A stretch of 64,000 nucleotides of DNA from the NCBI RefSeq assembly GCF_964033635.1, contig NZ_OZ035533.1, positions 4,154,001-4,218,000 of the forward strand. The letters are read 5' to 3'. Each line of letters opens with the position of its first letter. The stretch's first letter is position 1. Of this stretch, positions 26,916 through 36,417 are shown in pieces. The stretch is from Chitinophaga sp. MM2321. GTDB lineage: Bacteria; Bacteroidota; Bacteroidia; Chitinophagales; Chitinophagaceae. Under the pieces are notes generated by a model. It was given only the letters and a program-made list of their open reading frames with translations. It had not been told where the DNA came from and ran no database searches. Both the position numbers and the translations under genes were made by a program.

Positions 26916-28640
26916 ATGGATATAAATATTCAAAACAAAGTAGCGCAGTGGCTCAACGGTAACTTTGACCCCGAAACCATTGCCACACTGAAGAAAATGC
27001 AGGAAGGCAACCCCGATGATCTCAATGATGCATTTTACCGTAACCTCGAATTTGGCACTGGTGGTCTCAGGGGAATTATGGGTGTGGGCACCAACCGCAT
27101 GAATAAATATACTATCGGAATGGCTACCCAGGGCTTTGCCAACTACCTCAAAGAAGCCTTCCAGGGGGAAATAAAAGTAGCCATTGCACACGATAGCCGT
27201 AATAATGCCCGTTTTTTCGCGGAAACAGTGGCCAATGTATTTGGGGCCAACGGCATCAAGGTATTCCTGTTTGAAAGCCTGCGTCCTACGCCGGAACTTT
27301 CATTCACGATCCGTCACCTCAAATGCCAGGGCGGCGTGGTATTAACCGCCTCCCACAACCCCAAGGAATACAGTGGCTACAAAGCCTACTGGAACGATGG
27401 CGCCCAGCTGGTACCCCCGCACGACACCAATGTCATCCGTGAAGTGGACAAGATCACTTCCCCCGATGATGTGAAATGGAGCGGCGGCGAGGCCAATATC
27501 ACCCTGATCGGCAAAGAGGTGGATGAAGCCTACCTCAAAGAGCTGCAAAGCCTTTCCATCAACCCGGACATCAATAAACAACAGCACGATCTTAAAATAG
27601 TATATACCCCGATCCACGGCACCGGCATCACGATGGTACCGGAAACCCTGAAGCGGTTCGGCTTTACCAACGTAAACATCGTCACCGAACAGGCTACCCC
27701 GGATGGTAATTTCCCTACCGTGGTATATCCTAACCCCGAAGAGCCGGAAGCCATGAGCCTGGGCCTTAAAATGGCCAAAGCACTGGATGCTGACATCCTC
27801 CTGGGTACTGACCCTGACGCGGATCGTGTAGGCATTGCCGTTAAAAACCTGAAAGGCGAATGGACCCTGATAAATGGTAACCAGACCGCTGTACTGATCT
27901 TTAACTACATCATCGAAGGCCGCCGCAGAAAAGGACTGGCCAAACCATCGGACTATATCGCCAAAACAGTGGTTACCTCCGACCTCATCGATGTATTTGC
28001 CGCTAAAAACAATATCCGCTGCTATAATGTACTCACCGGCTTCAAATGGATTGCAGACCTGATCCGCCGGAAAGAGCCACAGGAGAACTTTATATGCGGA
28101 GGAGAAGAGTCATACGGTTATATGATCGGCAATAATGTGCGGGATAAGGACGCCATCTCTTCTGTAGCAATGATCTGCGAAATGGCCGCTTACGCACGCA
28201 GCCAGGGCAAATCATTGTTCGAACAACTGATCGACATCTACGTACAATACGGTTATTACAAGGAAAGCCTGATCTCCATCACCAAAAAAGGAATGAAAGG
28301 AGGCGAGGAAATCAATGAAATGATGCGTGGCTACCGCGAAAATCCGCCGGCAACGATCAACGGATCCACCGTCGTAACCCTGTATGATTACCAGTTACAA
28401 CAAATCAAGGATATCCATACCGGCGAAATAAAATCGCTGGATCTGCCTAAATCCAATGTGTTGCAATTTGTACTGGCAGACGGCAGCAAAATATCTGCCC
28501 GCCCTTCCGGTACCGAACCCAAGATCAAATTCTACTTCAGCGTAAACGCTCCGCTGGACAATGCCGCTAACTTCGACAAAGTAACGGCGGAACTGGATCA
28601 GAAGATTAAAGGTATTATTGAGGACATGCACCTGAAATAA
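26916..28640 (+). CDS. Phosphohexomutase (phosphoglucomutase/phosphomannomutase)
   Basis: 574 residues from ATG 26916; ATG 26892 would add 8 residues. It interconverts hexose 1- and 6-phosphates. The catalytic phosphoserine loop is TASHNPKEYSGYKAYW (about 145), the metal loop GTDPDADRVGIAV (about 302) and the phosphate-binding loop RPSGTEPKIKFYF near the C-terminus; sugar-binding GGEESYGYM is at about 404. The long form matches PGM/PMM family members such as PgcA of Bacteroidota. The sugar specificity is not certain. Confidence 0.94.
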   Translation: MDINIQNKVAQWLNGNFDPETIATLKKMQEGNPDDLNDAFYRNLEFGTGGLRGIMGVGTNRMNKYTIGMATQGFANYLKEAFQGEIKVAIAHDSRNNARFFAETVANVFGANGIKVFLFESLRPTPELSFTIRHLKCQGGVVLTASHNPKEYSGYKAYWNDGAQLVPPHDTNVIREVDKITSPDDVKWSGGEANITLIGKEVDEAYLKELQSLSINPDINKQQHDLKIVYTPIHGTGITMVPETLKRFGFTNVNIVTEQATPDGNFPTVVYPNPEEPEAMSLGLKMAKALDADILLGTDPDADRVGIAVKNLKGEWTLINGNQTAVLIFNYIIEGRRRKGLAKPSDYIAKTVVTSDLIDVFAAKNNIRCYNVLTGFKWIADLIRRKEPQENFICGGEESYGYMIGNNVRDKDAISSVAMICEMAAYARSQGKSLFEQLIDIYVQYGYYKESLISITKKGMKGGEEINEMMRGYRENPPATINGSTVVTLYDYQLQQIKDIHTGEIKSLDLPKSNVLQFVLADGSKISARPSGTEPKIKFYFSVNAPLDNAANFDKVTAELDQKIKGIIEDMHLK

Positions 28641-28710
28641 TCAGGACATGCACCATATCACTATAAACTAATCACTATCCGTAATACCACAAAGCATTCT
28701 GCACTGGTTG

Positions 28711-28731
28711 CCCTCCCCTCACCGGGGAGGG
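28711..28731 (+). repeat. GC-rich hairpin directly before a start codon
   Basis: CCCTCCCC (28711-28718), TCACC loop, GGGGAGGG (28724-28731): a perfect 8-bp stem ending 5 bases before the ATG at 28737. It resembles the GC-rich core of the element at 52496-52713 and may be a small relative. Confidence 0.75.
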
Positions 28732-28736
28732 CCCGG

Positions 28737-29672
28737 ATGGCAGCCGTGGCGGCCCTCCTGCTGCTGCTTACCGCTTTTCCTGGCAAAGCCCAACAAAGAA
28801 TACCCTTGTTTTCCCTGCCGGATACCACGGTTCATAACCGCGTATGGATCCTCAGCGGGGTAACCCTCGCAGCCTATGGCGGTGGTTTCGCCGCGCTCAA
28901 CTCCGCCTGGTATAAAGGCTATCCAAAATCAACGTTTCACTTTTTTAATGATGCCGGGGAATGGAAACAGGTAGATAAAGCCGGGCACATTTTCAGTGCC
29001 TACTTCGAAGGTAAATACAGCCGGGAAATGTGGCGCTGGTCCGGACTTCCACGCAACCAGCAAATATGGATCGGTGGTTTGAGCGGATTCGCTTACCAGT
29101 CTGTTATTGAAATACTCGACGGCTTTTCAACGGAATGGGGATTCTCCTGGAGCGATATGGCCGCCAATGCCGCCGGCTCTGCACTCATGATCGGCCAGGA
29201 ACTCGCCTGGAATGAACAACGCATTCAACTCAAATTCTCCGCACATCCTGAAAAACACGGGAACGATGCTTTGCAGCAAAAAGCTGATCAGCTTTTTGGT
29301 ACCACCTTCTGGGAAAGGACCCTCAAAGATTATAATGGCCAGACGTACTGGTTATCCGTCAATCTCTATTCTTTCAACAAAAATACCTGGCTCCCCAAAT
29401 GGCTCAACATAGCCGCTGGCTACGGCGCCGAAGGCATGTATGGTGGCCGCGACAATACCTGGACTGACAACCACGGCATGCCACATGATTACTCACAGAT
29501 ACAACGGGTACGCCAGTTTTACCTGTCGCCCGACATTGATTTTACAAAGATCCCCACAAAAAGGAAAGGCGTTCGCGTGATCTTCCAGGTGCTGAATATG
29601 TTGAAATTTCCTGCTCCTGCACTGGAGATTAATTCACAGGGCAAAGCCCGCGTGCATGCAGTTTATTTTTAA
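28737..29672 (+). CDS. DUF2279 (YfiM-like) envelope protein
   Basis: 311 residues with an N-terminal hydrophobic signal (MAAVAALLLLLTAFPGKAQ) that lacks the usual positive residue after Met. DUF2279 is visible in WKQVDKAGHIFSAYFEGKYS (about 79-98) and GLSGFAYQSVIEILDGFS (about 113-130), followed by SWSDMAANAAGSAL. Function unknown; probably periplasmic or outer membrane. No upstream in-frame ATG, GTG or TTG exists after the previous stop, so ATG 28737 is the best start despite the GC hairpin just before it. Confidence 0.8.
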   Translation: MAAVAALLLLLTAFPGKAQQRIPLFSLPDTTVHNRVWILSGVTLAAYGGGFAALNSAWYKGYPKSTFHFFNDAGEWKQVDKAGHIFSAYFEGKYSREMWRWSGLPRNQQIWIGGLSGFAYQSVIEILDGFSTEWGFSWSDMAANAAGSALMIGQELAWNEQRIQLKFSAHPEKHGNDALQQKADQLFGTTFWERTLKDYNGQTYWLSVNLYSFNKNTWLPKWLNIAAGYGAEGMYGGRDNTWTDNHGMPHDYSQIQRVRQFYLSPDIDFTKIPTKRKGVRVIFQVLNMLKFPAPALEINSQGKARVHAVYF

Positions 29673-29675
29673 TGA

Positions 29676-30176
29676 TCAGGGGGCAAAATAGGCGGATACA
29701 ATCTCTTCTCCCGCCATCTCTACCATCACCATCTCCTGCAGGGTAGTAGCTAATGAGTAACCCACGAAGTCCACTGACAACGGAAAAGATTTATGCTTAC
29801 GGTCTACCAGTACCGCAGTTTGTATTTTTTCAGGGAGATAGGAAAGCAGGGGTTTCAGGGCATAGAGCATGGTACGACCGGAATTGGCTACATCGTCTAC
29901 CACCACCACTACTTTATTATTGAAATCAATTTCTTCCGAAACAGTTACCTCCGCAGGATGTTGTTTATCCAGCCGCAGTTCTATAATATGGATGTTCAGC
30001 GGTGAGATCTGCCGCAGGATAGCTGCTATCTTATGGGCAATGATCACTCCCCTGTCCCAGATACCAGCTAATATGATAGCTGTGCCTTCGCTGTTCCGCT
30101 CATAAATTTCATAAGCGATGCGCTCAATCTTTTTCTGAATAACGTCCTGCGTTAGAATAATGTTCCTGCTTTCCAT
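29676..30176 (-). CDS. Phosphoribosyltransferase (PyrR-like)
   Basis: 166 residues with one PRTase domain. The PRPP-binding loop VVVVVDDVANSGRTMLYAL is at about 87-105. It is in the size range of PyrR and hypoxanthine phosphoribosyltransferases; the substrate is not determined. Convergent with the DUF2279 gene, 3 bases apart. The -7 box lies 5 bases upstream of the ATG. Confidence 0.85.
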   Translation of the reverse strand: MESRNIILTQDVIQKKIERIAYEIYERNSEGTAIILAGIWDRGVIIAHKIAAILRQISPLNIHIIELRLDKQHPAEVTVSEEIDFNNKVVVVVDDVANSGRTMLYALKPLLSYLPEKIQTAVLVDRKHKSFPLSVDFVGYSLATTLQEMVMVEMAGEEIVSAYFAP

Positions 30177-30181
30177 AAACG

Positions 30182-30189
30182 CAAAAATA
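30182..30189 (-). promoter_or_regulatory. -7 box of the phosphoribosyltransferase gene
   Basis: TATTTTTG on the minus strand, exact TAnnTTTG, followed by CGTTT and the ATG. Transcription would start at or next to the start codon. No clear -33 element. Confidence 0.55.
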
Positions 30190-30288
30190 AGGTATTCGTT
30201 CTGTAGGAAATAAATTTTCAGGCGAAAGATTAACGGCTAAAAGCAGATAAGCGAAAAAGACCTAAATTAGGGAGTCAAATCTGAGCTA

Positions 30289-31611
30289 ATGCGAATTGTA
30301 CAAGAGTTATTATTCATTATCGCCTTTGGGGTAGCGGTATATCTTTTTTCCCTGAAGGTGCGCCAGATAAGGCGGAACATCCTGTTGGGCCGCGATAGTG
30401 ATCTCAATGATCATCCCGACCAGCGTTGGAAAAATGTACTTTTGCTGGCCTTTGGTCAGAAAAAAATGTTTCGTAATCCCCTGGTGGCAGTACTCCACTT
30501 TTTCGTTTATGCCGGTTTTGTGATCATCAACCTGGAAATACTGGAAATCATCCTGGACGGGATCTTTGGTACACATCGTTTATTCGTTCCCGTATTAGGA
30601 AGCCTGTATCCTGTATTAATTGGTCTATTTGAAATACTCGCCGTACTGGTTACTGTCAGCTGCGCTGTATTCCTGGTACGCAGAAACACATTAAAGCTGA
30701 AACGCTTTATCAGCAAGGACCTGGATGGGTGGCCCCGTTCAGATGCCAACTATATCCTGCTCACGGAAATAGCCCTGATGCTGTTGTTCCTCACCATGAA
30801 CACCGCAGACCAGCAACTGCAACTCAGGGGCGCAGCACACTATACCGATACCGGCCACTTCTGGATTTCCGGTATGCTTACGCCTATCTTCAGCGGTATG
30901 TCCGATGGCGGCCTTATGGCGCTGGAACGCACCTGCTGGTGGCTGCATATCCTGGGCGTACTGGCATTTTTAAATTATCTCCCTTACTCCAAACACCTGC
31001 ATATCATACTGGCATTTCCAAACGCCTACTTTGCCTCACTGATACCAAAAGGTGAAATGGAAAATATGCCTTCCGTACAACATGAGGTACAGCTGATGCT
31101 GCAACCGGAGCTGGCTGCCAATACCCCCGCATCGGATGTAATGCCCAAATTCGGCGCTAAAGATGTAGCGGATCTCAGCTGGAAAAATCTGCTGGATGCC
31201 TATAGCTGCACCGAATGCGGACGCTGTAGCGCCGCCTGTCCGGCTACTACCACCGGCAAACTGCTGTCGCCCCGTAAAATCATGATGGATACACGCGACC
31301 GCCTCGAAGAAGTGGGCCGCAACATAAAAGCCAACGGCACTTTCACCCCCGACAACAAAACACTGCTACGCGATTATATTTCAGAAGAAGAACTCCGCGC
31401 CTGTACCACCTGCAACGCCTGTGTACAGGAGTGCCCGGTAAGTATCAGCCCGCTCGATATTATCCTGCAACTGCGGCGCCACCTGGTGATGGAAGAATCC
31501 AGCGCACCGGCAGAATGGACCGGCATGTTCAGCAACATCGAAAACAACATGGCGCCCTGGAAATTCAGTATGGATGACCGCGACAAATGGGTAGGCGAAA
31601 TGAATACCTGA
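30289..31611 (+). CDS. Fe-S binding membrane protein, HdrC/GlcF-like
   Basis: 440 residues. The N-terminal half has about five membrane segments; the C-terminal half carries two 4Fe-4S motifs, CTECGRCSAACPA (about residue 305) and CTTCNACVQECPVSI (about 367). This is the HdrC/NarI-fused type that works with an HdrB-like cysteine-rich subunit in electron transfer. In related genomes the HdrB-like gene usually follows directly; here it is at 35576, after two genes on the other strand. Confidence 0.88.
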   Translation: MRIVQELLFIIAFGVAVYLFSLKVRQIRRNILLGRDSDLNDHPDQRWKNVLLLAFGQKKMFRNPLVAVLHFFVYAGFVIINLEILEIILDGIFGTHRLFVPVLGSLYPVLIGLFEILAVLVTVSCAVFLVRRNTLKLKRFISKDLDGWPRSDANYILLTEIALMLLFLTMNTADQQLQLRGAAHYTDTGHFWISGMLTPIFSGMSDGGLMALERTCWWLHILGVLAFLNYLPYSKHLHIILAFPNAYFASLIPKGEMENMPSVQHEVQLMLQPELAANTPASDVMPKFGAKDVADLSWKNLLDAYSCTECGRCSAACPATTTGKLLSPRKIMMDTRDRLEEVGRNIKANGTFTPDNKTLLRDYISEEELRACTTCNACVQECPVSISPLDIILQLRRHLVMEESSAPAEWTGMFSNIENNMAPWKFSMDDRDKWVGEMNT

Positions 31612-31642
31612 GCAGTAAGCACAGGCTTTTAACATGGCCTAC

Positions 31643-34012
31643 CTATTCTGTTCTCAGGCTTTTAACCGGGTTGGCCAGTGCAGCCTTTACTGACTGAAAA
31701 CTGATCGTGAAAATGCTGATCAGAATAGCCAGCAACCCCGATAATGCAAATACCGTCCAGTGGATGTCGGTTCTGTAAGCAAAATGCTGTAACCATTTAT
31801 CCATTGCAAACCACGCTATCGGTATGGCTATAACAATAGCGATCAGCACCAGCCTGATAAAATCTGTTGCCAGCAACTGAATGATGCCCGATACAGTGGC
31901 ACCCAATACTTTACGCACCCCGATTTCACGGGTACGCAACTGCGCGGTATAGGCCGCCAACCCGAATAATCCCAGGCAGGAAATCAGGATGGCTATAGCC
32001 GCAAAAATATTAAACAACAACCCGGTATGTATTTCCGACGTGTACATTTCATTAAACGTTTCGTCCATGAAATGATATTGAAACGGAAAAGCAGGATTAT
32101 ATTTTTTCCATTCCTGCTCCGCAGCATGGATAGCTTTCGTAGCATCCTTAGCAGTGGTTCTGATAAATATCCGGCCGGCATTTCCTTCATGATAATAAAA
32201 TACAACGGGGCCAATTTTATCTTTCATGGATGTATAATGAAAGTCTTTCACCACCCCTGAAATAGTGCCATTTATACCATGCATTTTAAACCTTTTACCA
32301 ATAGGGTCTTTCATCCCCAGATTCCTTACCGCCGTTTCATTCATGATATAGTGTAAAGAGTCTGCCGGTGCATTGGTGAAATTTTCACCCTGCACCAGTT
32401 TCATTTTGAAAAAGGGTATAAAGTCTTTATCAATGGCTACCGGGTGAACGATAAAGGTTTCCTCCTTCCCTTTTCCATCCCAATCAGTATCTCCTGTTAC
32501 TCTTCCCATGTTTATAATATTTTCACTACCCCTCGTAACATCAGCTACGCCCGGCCTGCTCATCAAATCAGCCCTGATAGCATCATAATGACGGCTCATA
32601 TCACGCATATAAAAACCAAATACATAATTTTTATCGTATCCAAGCTCCTTTGACTTTATATATTTCAACTGGTTACTGATAATAAAAGTGCCGGCAATCA
32701 AAACAATAGAGCATACAAACTGCGTTACCACCAGTACTTTGCGGAAAGCAGCATCTCCGATGCCTCCGGCTATTTTCCCTTTCAGCGCCTTCAACGGTTC
32801 AAATGATGACAGCAGCATGGCCGGGTACACACTGGATGCCAGCAGCGTACAGCTAATGGTGATAAGGATCACCAGCCAGATGTGATAACTGGATAAATTG
32901 AGCACCAGCTCCTTTCCGGACACCTGGTTGTAATACGGCATCAATATGTACATTAATCCTATGGCCAGTACGGTGGCCAAAAAGAAGATGAGCGCCGTTT
33001 CCACCACAAACTGCATAAATAAATGAAACCGCGTAGCGCCCACAATCTTGCGCAGGCTTACTTCTTTGGCGCGCAGCATAGATCGTGCAGTAGATAAATT
33101 CACATTATTGATGCAGGCAATAACCAGTATTAATATGGCGATGATAATAAACATGCGGACGGTGCCCATCCCCCCGTCAGTACCATCTGCATTGTATAAA
33201 TGCATTTTTGTTAACGGCTCGGTGAGATAGGTAAGATCTGTATCATCAGGTTTATTCCGCAGGTGGATTTTAAGCAGCTTATCCGCTACAGTTTTCAGAG
33301 AGGTACCCGGTTGTAGTAACAGGTAAGTCTCAAAACTAAACTGGGTGAAATTATTATCCATATCATAGGCGGGAGACTGCCTGCTGCCCATCTGTTTCAA
33401 AAGGCTCATGGGTAACAGCAGATCATAGCGGATGCTGGAATTCTTGGGAAAATCAGGAATAACACCACTGACCGTAAAACTGGTTGTGCCATCAGCAGTC
33501 AATACTTTACCGATAGGGTCCTGTTCACCAAAATACCGTTTAGCCGTACTCGTTGTAAGCACCACGGAATTATTATCCGGAAAAGGATTGGCAGCATTTC
33601 CCCTGATCAACGGAAAATCAAAAACCGTAAAAAATGACGGGTCTGTAAATGCAGATGCTTCTTCCGTAAAAACTTTTTCTCCATACTTAAAAAGAGAATA
33701 CGTATAATTTCCGGTGATCCGCACCGCCGCTTTAATTTCCGGTAATTCACGTTTCCCCATAACACCGATAGATGCAGTGGTAACAGTCCATACCTGCTTG
33801 CTTGTTCCTGTACCCACCAGGCATTCCAGTCGGCATATATCAGGTGCCTGTTTATGGAAATTGTCAAAACTCAATTCATCCTGCACCCATAATAATATCA
33901 GGATGCCGACCGCCAATCCTACTGTCAGTCCTGAAATATTGATCAGCGAATAAAATCTGTTCTTGGACAAATTGCGCCAGGCAGTTTTGAAGTAGTTCTT
34001 GAACATACGCAT
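31643..34012 (-). CDS. ABC transporter permease, MacB/FtsX family
   Basis: 789 residues with two FtsX domains. The start MRMFKNYFKTAWRNLSKNRF plus a first membrane segment is typical of Bacteroidota MacB-like permeases. A MacB periplasmic core follows, then three membrane segments near 285-400, a second periplasmic domain and a final set near 670-780 containing TREIGVRKVLGATVSGIIQL. These act with an ATPase as mechanotransmission pumps. No ATPase is adjacent. The stop is 31 bases from the convergent Fe-S gene. Confidence 0.9.
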   Translation of the reverse strand: MRMFKNYFKTAWRNLSKNRFYSLINISGLTVGLAVGILILLWVQDELSFDNFHKQAPDICRLECLVGTGTSKQVWTVTTASIGVMGKRELPEIKAAVRITGNYTYSLFKYGEKVFTEEASAFTDPSFFTVFDFPLIRGNAANPFPDNNSVVLTTSTAKRYFGEQDPIGKVLTADGTTSFTVSGVIPDFPKNSSIRYDLLLPMSLLKQMGSRQSPAYDMDNNFTQFSFETYLLLQPGTSLKTVADKLLKIHLRNKPDDTDLTYLTEPLTKMHLYNADGTDGGMGTVRMFIIIAILILVIACINNVNLSTARSMLRAKEVSLRKIVGATRFHLFMQFVVETALIFFLATVLAIGLMYILMPYYNQVSGKELVLNLSSYHIWLVILITISCTLLASSVYPAMLLSSFEPLKALKGKIAGGIGDAAFRKVLVVTQFVCSIVLIAGTFIISNQLKYIKSKELGYDKNYVFGFYMRDMSRHYDAIRADLMSRPGVADVTRGSENIINMGRVTGDTDWDGKGKEETFIVHPVAIDKDFIPFFKMKLVQGENFTNAPADSLHYIMNETAVRNLGMKDPIGKRFKMHGINGTISGVVKDFHYTSMKDKIGPVVFYYHEGNAGRIFIRTTAKDATKAIHAAEQEWKKYNPAFPFQYHFMDETFNEMYTSEIHTGLLFNIFAAIAILISCLGLFGLAAYTAQLRTREIGVRKVLGATVSGIIQLLATDFIRLVLIAIVIAIPIAWFAMDKWLQHFAYRTDIHWTVFALSGLLAILISIFTISFQSVKAALANPVKSLRTE

Positions 34013-34148
34013 CTATTATTAACAACAATATGCGGACGCCAAAAAAATACCAATTACAAAACCAGTGCAGATTAACAAACTAAAAAGAATAAATAAAGAT
34101 AATATGTTCGGTTTCAGCACAGTGCCTGTTCAGTTATGAAAGACCGGT

Positions 34149-35339
34149 TTATCCATTCACCAGGAAATAAACGATCCGGCACACATTGTTTTTTGCTTCG
34201 CCATGGGGCTCCCCTGTCTGAATATGCAATACGTGGTTTCCGGTGGATAGTCCATCACCTAAAATTAAATACCAGGGCAGGTAAAGGCTCTTGCTCCACT
34301 GCGTATGCAGGTCCAGCTTTTGTTGAGGTCCGCCATCAATGGTATAGTTGATAGATCCTGCGTCTGGTCCTGAAACGATGCCGATGCCAATAGTGCGGCC
34401 GGTAAACGATAGCTCAAATGAAGCGTTCTCCCCGTCTGATACCAGCATAGGCACGTGCACAAATCCTTCTCTTGTGCCTACCTTGTCTGATGGCTGCCAC
34501 GATTCATCCACAGCAAATCCTTTTTTATTTACGGCCTGGTGTATATCAAGATAACCACCCATTTTATAATTGAATGCATCGGCCGGCCGTGGCAGCTTTG
34601 CAGCTACAAGACGTTTCGGTGCCGCTTTGTTGAAAGCAACATCCAGTAACTGCCGGATCGTTTTAAAATACAGCTCCTGCCCGAATGCGGAAGGGTGCAG
34701 GTCTTTAAAATCATCTTTCCAGTTAAATTCTCCGGCATCAATCCTGTTGGTTACTTCTTTCGCAAGATTTATAAAGGGGAGATGATATTTTTTGGCGATC
34801 TCCTGGTGTACCTGTACTTCTACCGGCACTTTGCCCGCGTGATAGTCGGCCATTTTATCTTCATCCACAAACGCCATCAGCACAATATTCATTTGCGGGT
34901 TGACTGCCAGCGCATGTCTTACAATCCCTTCCATGGCGCGGCGTTGCGTTATTTCATTGGTACCGTTTACCCGGTCGTTTACAGCTGCTTCCACAAACAG
35001 CAAATCGGTCCTGCCTTTCTCCAACACGTCTTTCTCAAACCGGAAGGCATGCGGCAAACTGCCTAACGATGGGATCCCCGCATTATTAAACGTAAACGCT
35101 GTAGCCGGATAAGTAGCCGCAAGATATTTGCATACCAGGCCCCTCCAGCCGTTCATATTGGTGATAGAGCCCCCTAAAAAAGTGACAGTGGCCTTTTTAT
35201 CAACTTTAATATGATACAATGCATTATCCAGGTTACCGTAGCGGGTAATAAAATCTTCCTGTTTCAAAGACGTTTGTGCCGTTACACTAACGGTAACGCA
35301 TATACACAATAACAGCAGGAGGTGGTGTTTTCTTATCAT
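34149..35339 (-). CDS. SGNH/GDSL hydrolase, secreted
   Basis: 396 residues from ATG 35339 (MIRKHHLLLLLCICVTVSVTA, signal peptide). The catalytic serine is in VTFLGGSITN (about residue 58), the conserved Asn in VEAAVNDRVNGTN near 133, and the Asp/His pair in KDLHPSAFGQELYF near 225. The C-terminal domain (about 260-390) is beta-rich and could bind carbohydrate. The family removes acyl groups from polysaccharides or lipids; the substrate is unknown. The open frame extends 24 codons upstream into repeat sequence, which I reject. Confidence 0.85.
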   Translation of the reverse strand: MIRKHHLLLLLCICVTVSVTAQTSLKQEDFITRYGNLDNALYHIKVDKKATVTFLGGSITNMNGWRGLVCKYLAATYPATAFTFNNAGIPSLGSLPHAFRFEKDVLEKGRTDLLFVEAAVNDRVNGTNEITQRRAMEGIVRHALAVNPQMNIVLMAFVDEDKMADYHAGKVPVEVQVHQEIAKKYHLPFINLAKEVTNRIDAGEFNWKDDFKDLHPSAFGQELYFKTIRQLLDVAFNKAAPKRLVAAKLPRPADAFNYKMGGYLDIHQAVNKKGFAVDESWQPSDKVGTREGFVHVPMLVSDGENASFELSFTGRTIGIGIVSGPDAGSINYTIDGGPQQKLDLHTQWSKSLYLPWYLILGDGLSTGNHVLHIQTGEPHGEAKNNVCRIVYFLVNG

Positions 35340-35360
35340 GATCTTAATTATAATATTTTC

Positions 35361-35460
35361 GGATTTTGGAATGTTGGAATTTTTGGGATTTATTTCAATG
35401 CATGGACCCAATTCGGGCTACTAAATCCAAAAATCACAAAATCACAAAATTCGTAAATCC
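35361..35460. repeat. Degenerate inverted repeat between divergent genes
   Basis: GGATTTTGGAATGTTGGAAT (35361 on) pairs imperfectly with the AT-rich stretch 35422-35460, which contains CACAAAATCACAAAAT repeats. The composition matches the outer arms of type II hairpins. Unlike the others it sits between two 5' ends, upstream of the SGNH gene and the Fe-S gene. Confidence 0.6.
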
Positions 35461-35575
35461 CTAAATCCCTAAATCATTCCGGGCGCTGCACAAAATAATA
35501 CCTTACAGGCAAATTTGTGCTGTTCTGTTTTTTATCTTTATATTCAGTTTCCTGTTTCAGTTTAAAAAGTTGAGC

Positions 35576-36361
35576 ATGCATATAAAGACAATGGCAGAAT
35601 ATGCCGCAAGCGGAGAAACCCCTGAAGTACTGTTTTGGGTAGGTTGCGCAGGAAGTTTTGATCAACGTGCGCAAAAGATCACGAAAGCATTTGCTACCAT
35701 CCTGGAAAAGGTGGGTGTTCAGTTTGCGGTGCTGGGAAAGGAAGAAAGTTGTACCGGCGATCCGGCCAGGAGAGCGGGCAATGAATTTATTTTCCAGATG
35801 ATGGCGCAGAACAATATACAGGTACTGAACATGTATGGCGTACAAAAAATTGTAACGGCCTGTCCGCATTGTTTTAATACACTCAAAAATGAATACCCTG
35901 CACTGGGAGGCAACTACGACGTAGTACACCACACTACATTTTTACAATCGCTCATTGATGAGGGCAAAATAAAAATGAAGGAAGGCGGTGCATTCAAAGG
36001 TAAAAAGATCACTTATCACGATTCCTGTTACCTGGGTCGTGCCAACAATATTTACGAGGCTCCCCGCAAAGTGCTGGAAACGCTGGATGCGGAACTGGTA
36101 GAAATGAAACGTTGCCGTAGCAATGGTTTGTGTTGTGGCGCCGGCGGAGCACAGATGTTTAAGGAAGAAGAAAAAGGCAATACCCGCATCAATGCAGAGC
36201 GAGGCCGTGAAGCAGTAGCTACCGGCGCGTCCATCATTGCGTCCAACTGCCCTTTCTGTATGACCATGTTAACCGATGGTGTAAAGGAAACAGGCAAAGA
36301 AGAAGAAGTGAAAGTGCTGGATATTGCGGAATTGATCGTAGCCGGCATGGATACGGTTTAA
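35576..36361 (+). CDS. Cysteine-rich Fe-S protein, HdrB-like (CCG domain)
   Basis: 261 residues from ATG 35576; TTG 35570 and ATG 35591 are alternatives. Two CCG-type domains bind Fe-S clusters: the first with VGCAGSFD, CTGDPARR and ACPHCFNTL, the second with HDSCYLGRANN, GLCCGAGGAQMF and SNCPFCMTML. This matches HdrB / GlpC-type subunits that pass electrons from a partner Fe-S membrane subunit; the partner is probably the gene at 30289. Confidence 0.9.
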   Translation: MHIKTMAEYAASGETPEVLFWVGCAGSFDQRAQKITKAFATILEKVGVQFAVLGKEESCTGDPARRAGNEFIFQMMAQNNIQVLNMYGVQKIVTACPHCFNTLKNEYPALGGNYDVVHHTTFLQSLIDEGKIKMKEGGAFKGKKITYHDSCYLGRANNIYEAPRKVLETLDAELVEMKRCRSNGLCCGAGGAQMFKEEEKGNTRINAERGREAVATGASIIASNCPFCMTMLTDGVKETGKEEEVKVLDIAELIVAGMDTV

Positions 36362-36405
36362 CAAAACATAATCAGGATAATCTTTAAAATCAAAGGAATC
36401 CTGGC

Positions 36406-36413
36406 TAAATTTG
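36406..36413 (+). promoter_or_regulatory. -7 box placed 4 bases before a start codon
   Basis: TAAATTTG, exact TAnnTTTG; TTTA at 36383-36386 is the likely -33 with the consensus 19-base spacer. ATG follows at 36418, so the mRNA probably has no leader. Confidence 0.65.
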
Positions 36414-36417
36414 CACC

